In this document: positions 22,485 to 43,959 of the stretch, in pieces
How positions within the stretch are numbered: the first letter of the stretch is position 1
Layout of the letters: each line of letters opens with the position of its first letter
Assembly (NCBI GenBank): GCA_030248135.1
Contig: JASANC010002724.1
Coordinates: forward strand, 91,475 to 155,474
From: Theristus sp. LFF4_11
Lineage: Eukaryota > Nematoda > Chromadorea > Monhysterida > Xyalidae
Direction: 5' to 3'
DNA length: 64,000 nt
Notes under the pieces: model-generated
Seen by the model: only the letters and a program-made list of their open reading frames with translations
Databases searched by the model: none
Told to the model about the DNA's origin: nothing
Program-made: the position numbers and the translations under genes

Positions 22485-22810
22485 TCCGGACATCAAATGC
22501 CGCAGCGGCTGACGCAGCTTCATTTCATCATTCATGATAGCGCACTTCAGCGCGCTTCAGCGCGCGCGTTCGTGAATGGGCAGAAAACCTAAAAAGCCGC
22601 AGCGGCTGACGCAGCTTCATTTCTTCATTCACGATGAAGCTGGTCAGCGCGCTTCAGCGCGCTTCAGCGCGCGCGTCCGTGAATGCGCATGTGCTCCAAA
22701 ACTGAAGCGCGCTGACGCACGCTGAAGCGCGCTGTTTTTTTGCTTCGTGAATGTGTAGCAAAGTGAAGCGCGTCAGCGCGCTTCAGCGCGCTTCAACCTC
22801 CATGAATGGC
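22485..22810. repeat. GCGC-rich palindromic MITE cluster, inverted copy
   Basis: Inverse of the 20,965-21,190 cluster with extra units: AGCGCGCTTCAGCGCG arrays separated by TGAATG junctions. Each unit is self-complementary and could fold on either strand. Confidence 0.8.
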
Positions 22811-22819
22811 GCTTTAAAC

Positions 22820-23500
22820 AACACTAGAAATAAGTTTAATCGCGGCTGTGAATTCTAAAACCTAACAATAATATAAGGACATTGGTATTTTATTATTTCA
22901 TGATTATTTTTTCTTTCGTGAGTGACTATTGTGCGCCTGTGTGCGCATAGTACACACGCATTTCATCGACCAAGTAACGTCGCCTCATTAAAAAGCATGA
23001 ATATCAGCGCTGACTGTGTGTGTAAATCATTACTGTTGTGCTTCTGAGCGTCGCGCCGAAGAAACGACACCGGCATAGAGCTAACCTCTATGTCACTTAC
23101 CCTAACCCAACGGTCCTCTTCAGGGCCAACAATCTTGCCATTAAATGCTTACCAATAATTATAAATACAATCAAATTATTTGGTAGATCTGTTGGGCGTT
23201 TCGCCAATTATTCGTTGTACGCCGACACCGTTTGGACTCGTCAGCAACGATCGGTGTCACAGACACTTGAAAGAATCACTTAAGAAAACACATGTGATAC
23301 ACTTAACAAAACAACCAAGCAACCTCAGTGAAGCAACAAACAGCAAGCACACCTTGTCGTTGACTCGTTTGTGGTGCTGTTGATAGATAACAACCAACAT
23401 AGATAACAATAAAACATTGTTTCACAATAGACTGCACTGCACACAATGCACATGTGCATTATACAGTGCGTGTGTGCTGTATAAAGCAAGCAAACGCAAC
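22820..23500. other. Unassigned interior of the 10-kb element
   Basis: Several short open frames (e.g. 23,038-23,383 plus) but no domain, signal peptide or splice-consistent pair recognised. Sequence is ordinary AT-rich DNA with CAACAA tracts. Confidence 0.4.
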
Positions 23501-23501
23501 A

Positions 23502-23932
23502 ACAATAGCAAGCAAGCACACAGCAGCGCAAAGACGTCGTGTTATGTGACAAATCCCGGCCGATCTGACAAGTTAAGCCGTGCAGCGCACGGCCAGTTTA
23601 TGGTTCAATCCCTGCTCAGCATGTTTTTTTATCAACCAGCTTGCAAGGTATCAGTTTTGCATGCACACGCATAATGCTGAATGCACGCGTGGCATATCGC
23701 ACAGTGGACCTAGAAACCGCGCCGCAAACGTGCGGATAATGCAGGAGTACACGCATGTGTGGTGACATTTCAGGGAACAAAAATACTGGGGGCATATCAG
23801 GGAGTCATGGGCGAAACCAGGGAGCATAAACACCTGGGAGCATATCAGGGAGCAATGGGCGAAACCAGGGAGCACAAACACCTGGGCAGGGAGCCGCGAA
23901 ATCTGCTCTCTAATCCCCCTACCCTTACTACT
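23502..23932 (-). repeat. Right terminal inverted repeat of the 10-kb element
   Basis: Inverse of 13,745-14,166. Contains AGGGAGCATAAACACCTGGG-type units in tandem and, on the plus strand, a tRNA-like segment with B-box GGTTCAATCCC after an ACAAGTTAAGCCGTGC stretch. Ends with CCCTTACTACT followed by the GATCCT duplication. Confidence 0.85.
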
Positions 23933-24562
23933 GATCCTCATTTCAGTTAGGATAAAAGAATGCAACGCCCTGAATGGCTGTCACGAGCTGATTCAGCCAA
24001 TCAACGGTACCCGATTTCGAAATGCAGCCAATCAAAACGTTACTACAGTATGTTTCTTCAAACCTGCCAGATTCTGTCGCAGAATGGCGAGCACAAGAAT
24101 TTTTGAAATAAAGAATGATGAACGGGTATCGGGTTTGGCTGAAATCAACACTTCCAGTGCGTGCTCTGTATTTTACTGAAGAAAGATGACAAGTTCAGAA
24201 AAAAAGACATGCAGTTTACCCATTTTCTGCATTCGGCGAGAAACGTAATAAACACGCTTCAGCAAACATACTTTCGTATGTACAGTTGAACATTTTTTTG
24301 TAAAACTTCATGGAGTAATCTTCTCATTTAAACCACAACGAATTATATCACTGGAACGCGTATGGTGGCGACGAATCGGCTGGCGCTAGTGGCTCAATAA
24401 TGGCATCGCGGTCATCGATCGCATAATTGTGATTCAAGATCAAGTTCCTGCAGAACAGAGCAAATACAGTCCCGGATGTACTCAAAAACGTGTCGAGATC
24501 CAAATGAGGGTTACAATACGCAACAATTCCACGTTGGGCGGCATGAAAGTGTTCACACACAG

Positions 24563-24800
24563 TCGAACTCTAAATTGTGGGGAATGAGCTGATTGGTTGG
24601 TGATCACGTGCATGCATGCTTTCTGTGCAAACCAAACTCCGCCCCCATAGCAGTTTCTGCACTAAAAGCATGCATCACGTGATAACCAACGACTCAGCTG
24701 ATTCCCCACAACCCAACGGTTGGTGATCACGTGATGCATGCTTCCTGCGCAGGTGTGGAGGTGGAGTCATGAATCGGTTGCACAGAAGCATGCATTACGT
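24563..24800. mobile_element. CAGTCGAACTC palindromic MITE (E-box family)
   Basis: Starts CAGTCGAACTCTAAATTGTG and contains AGCTGATTGGTTGGTGATCA with CACGTG, GATGCATGC and CTGTGCA, repeated in inverse orientation and then partly again. The interval 23,939-24,562 before it shows no convincing gene. The 70-codon minus frame at 24,348-24,560 reads like protein in places but matches nothing I know. Confidence 0.7.
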
Positions 24801-25446
24801 ACCTGATCAACTTCAACAAATCAATTTTTTGGATAGCTTACAATTTTTGGACTTCAATTGCATGTCGCCCACTAACATTTAGTTAGACATCCACATTAGA
24901 AACTGCTGGAACGAAACTAAACGTTCGACTAATGAGTGAGGTGTCCTTAAAAGAATCCTTCCTCTGGTTATCATCGACAAAACTCTTTGGTTAAAAGATG
25001 AAAGAAAGGCGGAAAAATATTTTTCGTGAAAAAATACCAGTTTCATTTCCGAAAATAAACCCCCCCCCCCAAAAACCCGTTTTCCCACAAACATTTCATC
25101 ACTGCTGTCGTGTTGCGCCTGTGTCGTTGACAAAGTCTCTACTGTTGCATTGTTGCCGACGTCCTTGGCTTCTTCCAGTTCAACGAGTGGTTTCTTTCGT
25201 CGGCGGCTCGGTCGATTCCTGAATTTGAAGACAGTTTTCTTTCAGGTTCGCTCTCCGGTGGCAATTGCTAATGGCGGTGCCGGCCGAGGATAACGCTGGT
25301 CCATTTTCGTGTGAGATTCAAAATTTCCAACAGTGAAAAACAACAACAACGATCCAAAACAAAAAAACTCACTTTTAAACGTTCAATCCTCCACAAACCA
25401 ACATACCACCAACACCAAGCCAGAATCCACCAGTTTTGTCATCATA

Positions 25447-35063
<9,617 letters not shown>

Positions 35064-36583
35064 TTCTTATTCCTTTGTCCGTCACGACTCACGCCTTTTT
35101 GATAACGTGAAAATGATCAATTTAGTTTTTGCATTTTTTTCTTTCCTGTATTATAGAGGAGCAATACCGGAACTGCAGATGCAGCTGTTTTAATAATGAT
35201 GCATCACGGGTGAAGACCATCCGAAGAACAAGAAAGAAAAGGTTGGCCTACATACGCCAATCAACAAAATATCATGTTCATCTCATGGCCTACCGACTGA
35301 AAAAACATGTTCTAAGTTGCAAGAAAACGATTTCTGAAACGATATTTCAATTCAGTTAAGTCATTTCAACGCTAAAAATTGACTCTAGAAGTCATCCAAA
35401 TCGAAAAACATGGAGTACGTCGGTCAAAATGACCAAATGATGACATGTACCTGAGCACACAAAGAAGTTGGGAAGAAAATTTGGTTTGAACTTTCAAAAA
35501 ATTATGCCATAAATCGAATTTTCAGAGCAAAGTAGAAGAAAAATTTTTCAAATTTTTTTTTAAGTTTGAAAAAAAAATCCAATTTAAAAAAAAAACGAAA
35601 AAAAATTAAAAAAATTTTTTTTTTTCAAAGCCCCTAACCCTAGGTGCACGGGATCGCACCGTAATGCTTCTTTATTCAAAACGCACGCGCACGGGCATCG
35701 GCATGGCACCTGCACTTTCCAATGAGCATGCAGCACACACTCCGCACCTTGTTTTACACACGCTCCGGTCTTAGATGATTATGAAAAACACTTTAACGTC
35801 TCGAACAATCACGGTACAAGGCAAGGAGTGATGAAACGTCGTTTTCTCTGAAACTAGGAATTGTTTTTGAATATGAGAAAAATTGAGTTGATTATATTTT
35901 CAATTTTTTTCTTCTTACTCCTCGTTATGTTGTCCCTGTTCACCACTTTCCATGTTCAAACCCAAACCGTTTCGTTTTTCGGTGAAAAACAGTATTTCAT
36001 AGTTTTTGTCTGTGTGATGATCAAAACAAAACGGCATAACATGCATCAATTCATTCATTCAATCATTCAATCAATTTTATTCTTCATTTTTGTGTTGTGT
36101 GACCTGTGGAGTTGAAGTTGAAAACGTCGTCGAGTACATGTACCTCTGACTAATCCATTTCACTGTTTCTAATGAAACTGCCTGTTCATCACTGAAAGCA
36201 ATTCACGTTTTTATACCGATTCATCATGAGCGGAGCAGTTGTGTTTTTTCATTGTTCCGTCCCGTCGCCGTGCCGTTCTTTCAACAGTTTGCGGACATTT
36301 GCAAAACGGGAAAAACCAACAATTTTTTTGTGGAGCGTGAAATAATTAACGCTTTTTGAATAAAGTAGGCAAACCGGGATCGCACGGGTAATACCAAATT
36401 TTTGCCTTAGAAAAACACAGAAATTCTTGTAAAATACAGAATATTTTGTGCAAACAAGCTGCTTGTTTGGTCAGAAACAACAAAATCTATGCAGGGACAG
36501 ACACAAACGTCAAGAAAAATGCAAAAATTACGGTATTTTTGGAAAAAATTGAGATGAGATTGACCACCATGAGGAGGGGGGGT
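35064..36583. other. Upstream flank of YY1 and element remnants
   Basis: Contains the region where the YY1 promoter should lie. It also holds a 5'-truncated hAT-like fragment (35,250-35,642) that starts CATACGCCAATCAAC and keeps the intact right end CTAACCCTA, and AT-rich DNA (35,860-36,115) whose plus open frame is hydrophobic but unsupported. No TATA box stands out. Confidence 0.5.
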
Positions 36584-36770
36584 TAGGGTTAGGGGCTTTA
36601 AAAAAAAATTTTTTTTATTTTTTTTTCGTTTTTTTTTTAAATTTGGATTTTTTTTTCAAACTTAAAAAAATTGAAAAATTTTTCTTCTACTTTGCTCTGA
36701 AAATTCGATTTATGGCATAATTTTTTGAAAGTTCAAACCAAATTTTCTTCCCAACTTCTTTGTGTGCTTA
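36584..36770 (-). mobile_element. 187-bp terminal fragment of the TAGGGTTAGG element
   Basis: Inverse copy of the right end only: TAGGGTTAGGGGCTTT to GTGTGCTTA. Directly followed by the target duplication of the next full element. Confidence 0.85.
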
Positions 36771-36779
36771 CAGTCGAAC

Positions 36780-37818
36780 TAGGGATAGGGGAAAAAAATC
36801 CGGATTTTTTTTTTAAATTAAAAAAAATTTAAAAAAAAAATTTTTTTACAAGTTAGGTTTGTTCGAAGCGTCTCGTCGAGCTGAGTTCATCTAGACTATT
36901 TTCAGAACGATCCGGAAAACTATAAGAGCGAAAATCGTGTTTTATTGAAATTATGTCCATTTCATAGAGGGAAAGTTGCATTTTCAACAGTAAAACAGGA
37001 CAATTTTCGACGTGTACTTGAATATTGAACCGTTCTTAGTTGTTCCTCTTTAGAAAATTACCAAAATTTGACTGTGTTCAAAAATTCCTGTTTGCTGTAG
37101 CTAAGTCGGCAACCCCTGTCGACCCGGTCGCCCCCCCCCCCCAAGACACTTACTTTCAGGTTCAACCAGCTATGCTATCTGCCACATGGCGAGAGCCCAC
37201 TCTTCAAATCATCGTATCGAAAACACGTACCATGATTTCGCGATCACGTTGCGGGCAACTGACAGACGCAAGTTTAACACGTTAGTTTAGCTCAGCACAC
37301 AAGTTTTAACATGAGGCCATGTTATCGGGTATCTGAAAAACGGTCGTGTGATGTGGTATTAACCAACATCCCCGCTCCAATTGTTTAACAATATATCGCA
37401 CAACTCCATTCTAGACCTATAACGTACGCCAATCAACAAGATATCATGTTCATCTCATGGCCTACCGACTGAAAAAACATGTTCTAAGTTGCAAGAAAAC
37501 GATTTCTGAAACGATATTTCAATTCAGTTAAGTCATTTCAACGCTAAAAATTGACTCTAGAAGTCATCCAAATCGAAAAACATGGAGTACGTCGGTCAAA
37601 ATGACAAAAATAATGACATGTACCTAAGCACACAAAGAAGTTGGGAAGAAAATTTGGTTTGAACTTTCAAAAAATTATGCCATAAATCGAATTTTCAGAG
37701 CAAAGTAGAAGAAAAATTTTTAAAAATTTTTTTTAAGTTTAAAAAAAAAAAATCCAAATTTAAAAAAAAAACGAAAAAAAAATAAAAAAATTTTTTTTTT
37801 TCAAAGCCCCTAACCCTA
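36780..37818. mobile_element. hAT-like element, 1039 bp, second full copy
   Basis: TAGGGATAGGGG ... TAACCCTA, flanked by the 8-bp duplication AGTCGAAC (36,772-36,779; 37,819-37,826). The target itself resembles the CAGTCGAAC terminus of the palindromic MITE family. Confidence 0.93.
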
Positions 37819-38065
37819 AGTCGAACGATTGGTATTCTTATTTAAAAACTTTGAAAAAATGATTTTTGATTTTCGATCAAATGTTGCTTGCAATAAAGTC
37901 GCTGTAGGTTCCTAATCCTAAATCTAATCCTAATCCTAAGCCAAGCCTTTTTGATAAGGTGAAAAAGGATCAAATTGGTTTTTGCATTTTTTTCTTTCCT
38001 GTGTTAAAGAGGAGGAGGACCACCTCCACCGTACATGTACTTTTAAATATGAAGCCGTACGCAGT

Positions 38066-38853
38066 CGAACTCACTAAAATGTGGAATCAGCTGATTGGTC
38101 GACCGAGCGGAGGCTGCTCACACTCCGCACCGTTCTTTTTTCGTGGATTTGGATTTTATTGAAACGTGTTTCTTTTGAATGAGTGTGAATTTCCAGCACC
38201 CTTTCCATGCTAAAAATAAACTCAAAGGGTTGGAGAACTGCGAAATACAATTTTTTTATTCAACAGCTCAAAATGCATTTTTTACTGACGACGACGACGA
38301 CGTCGTCGTCGCTTAATTTTTACGTGTGAACTGAAAGACAAAAGCCTGAAATGAGTGCGCTGTGTAGCCAGCTGAAGGGGGTTTCATTCCTAGCTGACCG
38401 ATCGACATGCGTCTGCAATTTAAAAAAAAATGCGTTCCGACTTCGCGGACGACGACGACACGACGACGACTTTGCTTTCATTTTTTATTTTCACCGTTTT
38501 CAAGTTGTTTTTGGTAAGCTGCTGTGTTCATTTACTTGGTGCACGCAGCAAACCATGCACAGCGCACTCCTTTCAGGCTTTTATTTTTCAGTCCACACGC
38601 AAAAATTAAGCGACGACGTCGTCGTCGTCATTAAACAAAAAAATACATTTTGAGTTGAGATGTGGCATAAAAATTTTCTAAATTTCGCGGTCTCTAACTT
38701 TTGAGTTTATTTTTAGCACAAAAAGGGTGCTGGAAATTCATAAAAACACGTTTCAATAAAATCCAAATCCACGAAAAAAACGGTGCGGAGTGTGAGCAGC
38801 CTCCGCTCGGTTGACCAATCAGCTGATTCCACATTTTAGTGAGTTCGACTGTA
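38066..38853. mobile_element. 0.79-kb foldback element with ~280-bp arms
   Basis: Left end CAGTCGAACTCACTAAAATG and right end CATTTTAGTGAGTTCGACTG are exact inverses. The arms include AATCAGCTGATTGG, CGGAGGCTGCTCACACTCCG and a GACGACGTCGTCGTCG stretch. The ends link this long foldback to the short palindromic MITEs. Confidence 0.9.
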
Positions 38854-39971
38854 GGGAAAGAAATATTTTGTACTAAACAGCAAAAAGAAAACCAGAGCGT
38901 GAATTATAAGCAATCACGCTTTAGAAACAGAAGTAGACGTTTTAAAAAGGTGCGGCAGCCAAATTCATGTTTTTATTTCGTTTACTTTTTCAATCAAAGA
39001 GAGAAAATGCAATTCCTTGTTGCAACTTCGTGAATAAAGGAACGTAGTGAAGAAACTAAAGCGGCGCCATTCGTGTGCTTTCGGCCGTTGTTTGCGATCC
39101 CAATTGCGAAAGGCCGCTCTGATTGGTTGACCCAGAAAAACAAACAAGTCACGGTGATTGCTTGCACGTTGCACAAGACCATGATGACCATAAACAGAAG
39201 TTTTAATGGTTGGTTGGTTGATTGCGCCCTGATTGGTTGGCACAGAAAAACAAATGAAAAACGAATCGGGCCCTGATTGGTGATTGCACCAGAGGCACCA
39301 CAAAAATTCTGGATGCACATTCGATCGGTTGTTCAAAACTTTGTGCACTATCATTTAAAAATTTGTGGCAGCCAAACTCACTCATGGTACAATCCAAACA
39401 GACAGCAATCGCAGACGGAAATCTCGTCTCTGAAGACGGAGGATCTCTGAACTGAACAAACGCAACGGCATAAGAGACAAGAAAATATCACTGAAAAGTG
39501 ATTTTAGCCGTTTATCATAAATCATTCAATCGAGTTTATTTGTATGCCTCACGTCAAACAGGGCAACACATTGTCAATTTTTTTGCTCGCACTATGGCAG
39601 AGGGAACAGACAGACAGACAGACAGACAGACACAGAGCTCACAACCTTTTGAACAATACAAAATTGGTGAATTGAAGGAGAGACTGATAATGCAACTATG
39701 AATGAAATCAGTTCATTGTTCTGATTTGTTTTCTGGTCCATTTTCCGCATCGACAAGGTTTACAAATGAGTTCCCGATACTTTCCCACACATGAGTAGAT
39801 GCTATGCGTGTGCAGCCGCTGCACCCGTACTAGTGGAATGGATTTTTGATGAAGATGCATGTGCATTTCTTTCATAATGTAGCACTAATGAAGGTTGGTT
39901 GGCACGTTTTATGATATTACGCTCCAGTTAACTCACGCTCCAAATTGGATGTTCTCGGACATTGCTAAAAC

Positions 39972-40389
39972 GGACCTAAACCTAAAAACCAAACCTAAGC
40001 CTAATCTTAAGCAAAACCTGTTCCTAACCTAATCCTAACCTAAGCCAAGCCTTTTTAAGAAAGCAGGAATGAAAATAACTGCGTTTTGAACAAGTTTATG
40101 TTGAGTGCGGAGGTGTGCACACGCGCTAGTGGATCATGAGCAATGAGCAATGCGGATGCGGGGCAGGTGCATATCATAATGAAGCGTTGCGCACTAAGGA
40201 ATGGGTTTTTTATTTTGATAGTGTTTCTTTTCCGTGAGTGATGCATCATTATTAAAAGAGGTGCATGTGCAGTAACGGTGGCCCCTCCTGCCCTATAACA
40301 CAGAAAAGAAAAAAATGCAAAAACTAAATTGATCATTTTCGGTTACCTTATCAAAAAGGCTTGGCTTAGGATTAGGATTAGGTTTAGGA
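39972..40389. repeat. Inverted repeats with CCTAAN telomere-like ends
   Basis: CCTAATCCTAACCTAAGCCA then AGCCTTTTT on the left, and the inverse AAAAAGGCTTGGCTTAGG then ATTAGGATTAGG on the right. A second, wider inverted pair (about 37,883 and 43,837) shares TGTAGGTTCCTAATCCTAAA. Suggests nested insertions of an element with telomere-like termini. Confidence 0.6.
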
Positions 40390-41600
40390 CATAGTTGTTT
40401 TAGGGGGGGGGCTGGGGGGGGGGGGCCGGCCCCCCCAAAAATTTTTCGAATCTATCTCTATCAAACAGGTTTTTTCGGGTCAGCTTAGAGATGTCAAGAA
40501 AAAAAATTCTATTTTTTTTCTTTTTTGAAAATTTTTTTTTAAATTTTTTTTTAATGAAAGTTCAATCAATCAATCAATCAATCAATTTTATTTGTATGCC
40601 TCACGGCCAGTTCACATCAACACATTCACAAAACTTCCATTATGCAAAACAAACACAATTGATGTCACAAAAAAAACCTAAAGAAACACAAGATTATTGA
40701 TGAACTTGGTGAATGCATGAATGAAAGCAAGCAAAAAGTCGATGCAAACGAATGGGCAGATGACTGCCCGGGTATTCACACAAAGAAACAAAATCCACAA
40801 AATAAAACCAACCGTCGACAGTCAGAAACAATTGAATGTTAAAAAAAACGCGCAAACACAATTGAAGCTTGAGAGAAGAAATAAATAAAATAGCGCGATC
40901 ACGAACCGACAACATCAGACAGCGCACAACGGCCACGATTGACATTCAGGCACGATTAAATTAAGCAAGAGAAAGCAAAATAAACACGGCACAGTTGCTT
41001 TTCTTTTCTTCATCGCAGTTTTTCTCTCTTGTTTTTTTTCTCTTTTTTTTTCTTTTTTTTCTTTTTTTTGTTTTTTTTTTGTTATTTTTTTGTTCATGGG
41101 CTTTTGTTTTTCCTGTGCCATCCCAAATACAGCTAACAGCAAGTGATGAGCAACAGCAAGCAAGTAACAGTGCTAGTTAACAAAAAGAATACCCTGAACA
41201 CAAAAGCCACAAGAGCACACAGAAAAAACGCGAGATAAAAAGAGCTGTGACATGGACACACACTTGCACCAGATACAAGAAAAAAGAAAACAACACGAAA
41301 CGTCGCACAAAAGAGCACATGTGATTCAAAACAAAAACGCAATCACATTCAGTTGAACATGTTTCAAAACAAAACAAAACAAAACAAAGAGTGCTGGCGG
41401 CTGGGCGGACTCTCCTGTCTATTCCAATGCAGCAGAAAATTTACCAAAGACAAATGAATGAATTTTTTTATATTCCTGTGTTTTTGTTCAGAATTTTTCA
41501 GGGAGTCCGAATATCACCATCTGAGGAGCCACCGACTTACCATATGACCCCCACTCATATGGGAGGAGGGTGAAAATTTCAGACTTGGTTTCGGCGACCC
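40390..41600. other. Low-complexity interval
   Basis: Poly-G run at 40,405-40,430, AATC microsatellite at 40,565-40,587, T-rich tract at 41,025-41,095 and AAAAC repeats at 41,357-41,387. Hydrophobic Phe/Leu frames come from the T tract. No gene seen. Confidence 0.6.
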
Positions 41601-41619
41601 CATTTTCCCACCGACGACA

Positions 41620-42175
41620 GTACCGTGGGCGGGGGGGGTGGGGGGGGTACACCCCCCCCAGAGCACCCGAGACCGTCGGGTGGGGGGGTGGGGGGGCACC
41701 GTGCCACCCCCCCCACCCTAAAACCGGGCACCCCCCCCCCCCATCGTACCCCCCCCCCCCCCGAAAATTTGGCCGACACCCCCCCCCCCCCCCCCCCCCA
41801 TAAAATTTTTCTGGGGGATACCCCCCCCCCCCCCCAAAATTTTCTGCACACCCTAAATTTTTTTTTCGAAAATCATGATTTTTTGTCTATACAGTCCAGA
41901 ATATAAGCTGACTATATGATAACTTGACCATCTTCATAGTAATTTCAACGATTTTGCAGCAAAAGTATGAGTTTTTCCTTCAATATTTGAGCGACAAATT
42001 ATCCTGGGGGGGGGGGGGGGGGGGTGACCCCCCCCACAGAAAATTTTGAAAAAATGCACCCCCCCATGGGACCCCCATGGGGGGGGGTCCCACGTTACCA
42101 TAGGTTGGACCCCCCCCTCACTTTTTGGTCGGCACCCCCCCACGGCACCATACCCCCCCTCCTCGAAATTTTTTT
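41620..42175. repeat. Alternating long G and C runs
   Basis: Blocks of 7 to more than 20 G or C in mirror arrangement, e.g. a C block at 41,780-41,800 and a G block at 42,006-42,023. Possible quadruplex or hairpin DNA; run lengths may be unreliable in the assembly. Confidence 0.8.
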
Positions 42176-43005
42176 TGGGCCCACGGTACTGACCGACGAC
42201 ATCACGTCTCGTGTTTTGCCTCTCAATTCACCTCAAACCTCACGGAAACAAGTTCAACAACAAACCGGTGTGATCATGCTGACGACACGAGGCGAAACAG
42301 CAACGAGCAACCAACGAAGTTACGCTTGCAGTGGCAGACAGTGCAATTTCGACCTTTCGAGATCCTGAAAAACGATGCGTAAATGTGAGTTCTCTGCTTC
42401 TATCTCACCTTAGCGGCATCGGAATTTGTTGAACTAGCCTTTGCGACGCTCAAGTACTTCAATGCGCGAGTCGATCATCACTCACCAAGGCTAAAAACAG
42501 TCGATTAATCAATCCAGAATACCACCTGCAGCGTTGAAGACTAAGTGACAAGGTAAAGTCAAAGAAAATTTTTGTTGAACTTTCGAAAAATTATGCCAAA
42601 AACAGCATTTTCAGGGCACATTAAAGAAAAAATTTCAAAAATTTTTAATAAAAAAAAATTAAAAAAATGCTTATTTTTTTTACTTTTTTTTAATTAAAAA
42701 AAAAAAAATTTTGACCCTTACATCTCTAGGTCAGCTATTATCTATCTAAAAACTTTTCTCAGCCAGCTATCTATCTGAAAATTTTTGTCTTCGAAGACAT
42801 AAAATGAGTCAATTTTTGACCAAAATTGACCATTTTTGCTCGTAATTCTTGAAAATTTCGCTAATTTTAGGTAAAATACGCGTTTATTCTTAATTTTTAG
42901 TGTATTTTTAGCATTATTTTGCTGTTTTTGTTGCTTTTTAGCGTTTTAGCTATCTATCTATCAAATTTCAAAATTTTGACCGGCCCCCCCCCAAAGTCAC
43001 ATGCC

Positions 43006-43678
43006 TAGGGTTGTTAAACAAAAATGCCGATTTTTTTTTTTAAATTCGAAAAATTTTCCTCTAATATGCTCTGAAAACCTCAATTTTGGCACAATTTTTC
43101 GAAAGTTCAACAAAAATTTTCTTTGATTATACCTCGTAAAACCTTTAGCAGTCGATTTTGGGCCGTTTTACCGACTGATTTTAGGCTTCGACAACATCTG
43201 CGATGAAGTTTTTGAGCGTCCCAAAGCTTAGCCTACCATTTCCGATGCAGATAAGGTGACGATTCGCCTCGCAGAGCGTCCGATTGTGCTCGCTGCTCCG
43301 TTTGCAAGCGCTACGTTGTCTGGTTGCTGCTTCGTGTCGTGTCGTCGCGACACCATCAGAAGAATTGATCGAATTTCAAGGCGGTATGTTTGTCTTCACT
43401 TTAGCATTAGCTTAGCTGGGGACAATTAGTGACGTTTTGGAGGTCAAAACACAAGAAGAGGCATGGTGACGGTTTGGAAAAGGGGTAATTGAGGTCACCA
43501 AAACAAAATCTGCAAAGTTCCGCCATACGGGAGTCATTCGGGAGGCGCTTGCATATCATATGTGGTTCTTCGGACTCCCTGATTGATTTAGCACAACTTT
43601 GATTTTTAAAATTTTTTTTTAAAAAAAAAATTTAAAAAAAAACAAAAATGACGATTTTTGTTTTTTTTAACAACCCTA
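43006..43678. mobile_element. hAT-like element, 673 bp, third family
   Basis: Ends TAGGGTTGTTAAACAAAAAT and TTTTTTTTAACAACCCTA, with flanking octamers CACATGCC (42,998-43,005) and CACAGGCC (43,679-43,686), seven of eight bases identical. A/T-run termini as in the other two families. The 42,560-42,730 stretch repeats part of its arm in inverse form. Confidence 0.8.
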
Positions 43679-43959
43679 CACAGGCCCCCCCCCCGCGGCC
43701 CCCCCAAAATTTTCCAGCTATCTATCTATCTGGAAAGTTTGCTCCAGCTATCTATATCGGCCCCCCCCAACCCGTCGGCTCTGGAACAACTATGGTTTAG
43801 GATTAGGAACCTACAAAGACTCATTGCAAACAACCAACCGAAATCAAAAAAAAATCACTTCTAAAAATGTATACAAATCTTTTTTTTCAGTTTGTATCTC
43901 AGGCAGAACAACAACAACAGTTGTTACACAGTGTTCAAAATATTTCCGGCACGAGCAGA

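Larger units (their letters stand above)
13745..23932. mobile_element. Maverick/Polinton-like element, 10.2 kb, degenerate
   Basis: The two ends are inverted copies. The left begins AGTAGTAAGGGTAGGGGG at 13,745 and the right, read on the minus strand from 23,932, begins identically. Homology continues about 420 bases inward. The flanking hexamer GATCCT is present on both sides (13,739-13,744 and 23,933-23,938). Long terminal inverted repeats starting with AG, with subterminal repeats and a 6-bp duplication, are diagnostic of Maverick/Polinton elements (family knowledge). I could not recognise a polymerase, integrase, ATPase or capsid gene, and the length is short for the family, so it is probably a non-autonomous or gutted copy. 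It contains a 306-codon minus frame, a Tc1-like HTH exon pair, a 1.33-kb tandem duplication, a tRNA-like sequence and several MITEs. Confidence 0.7.
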
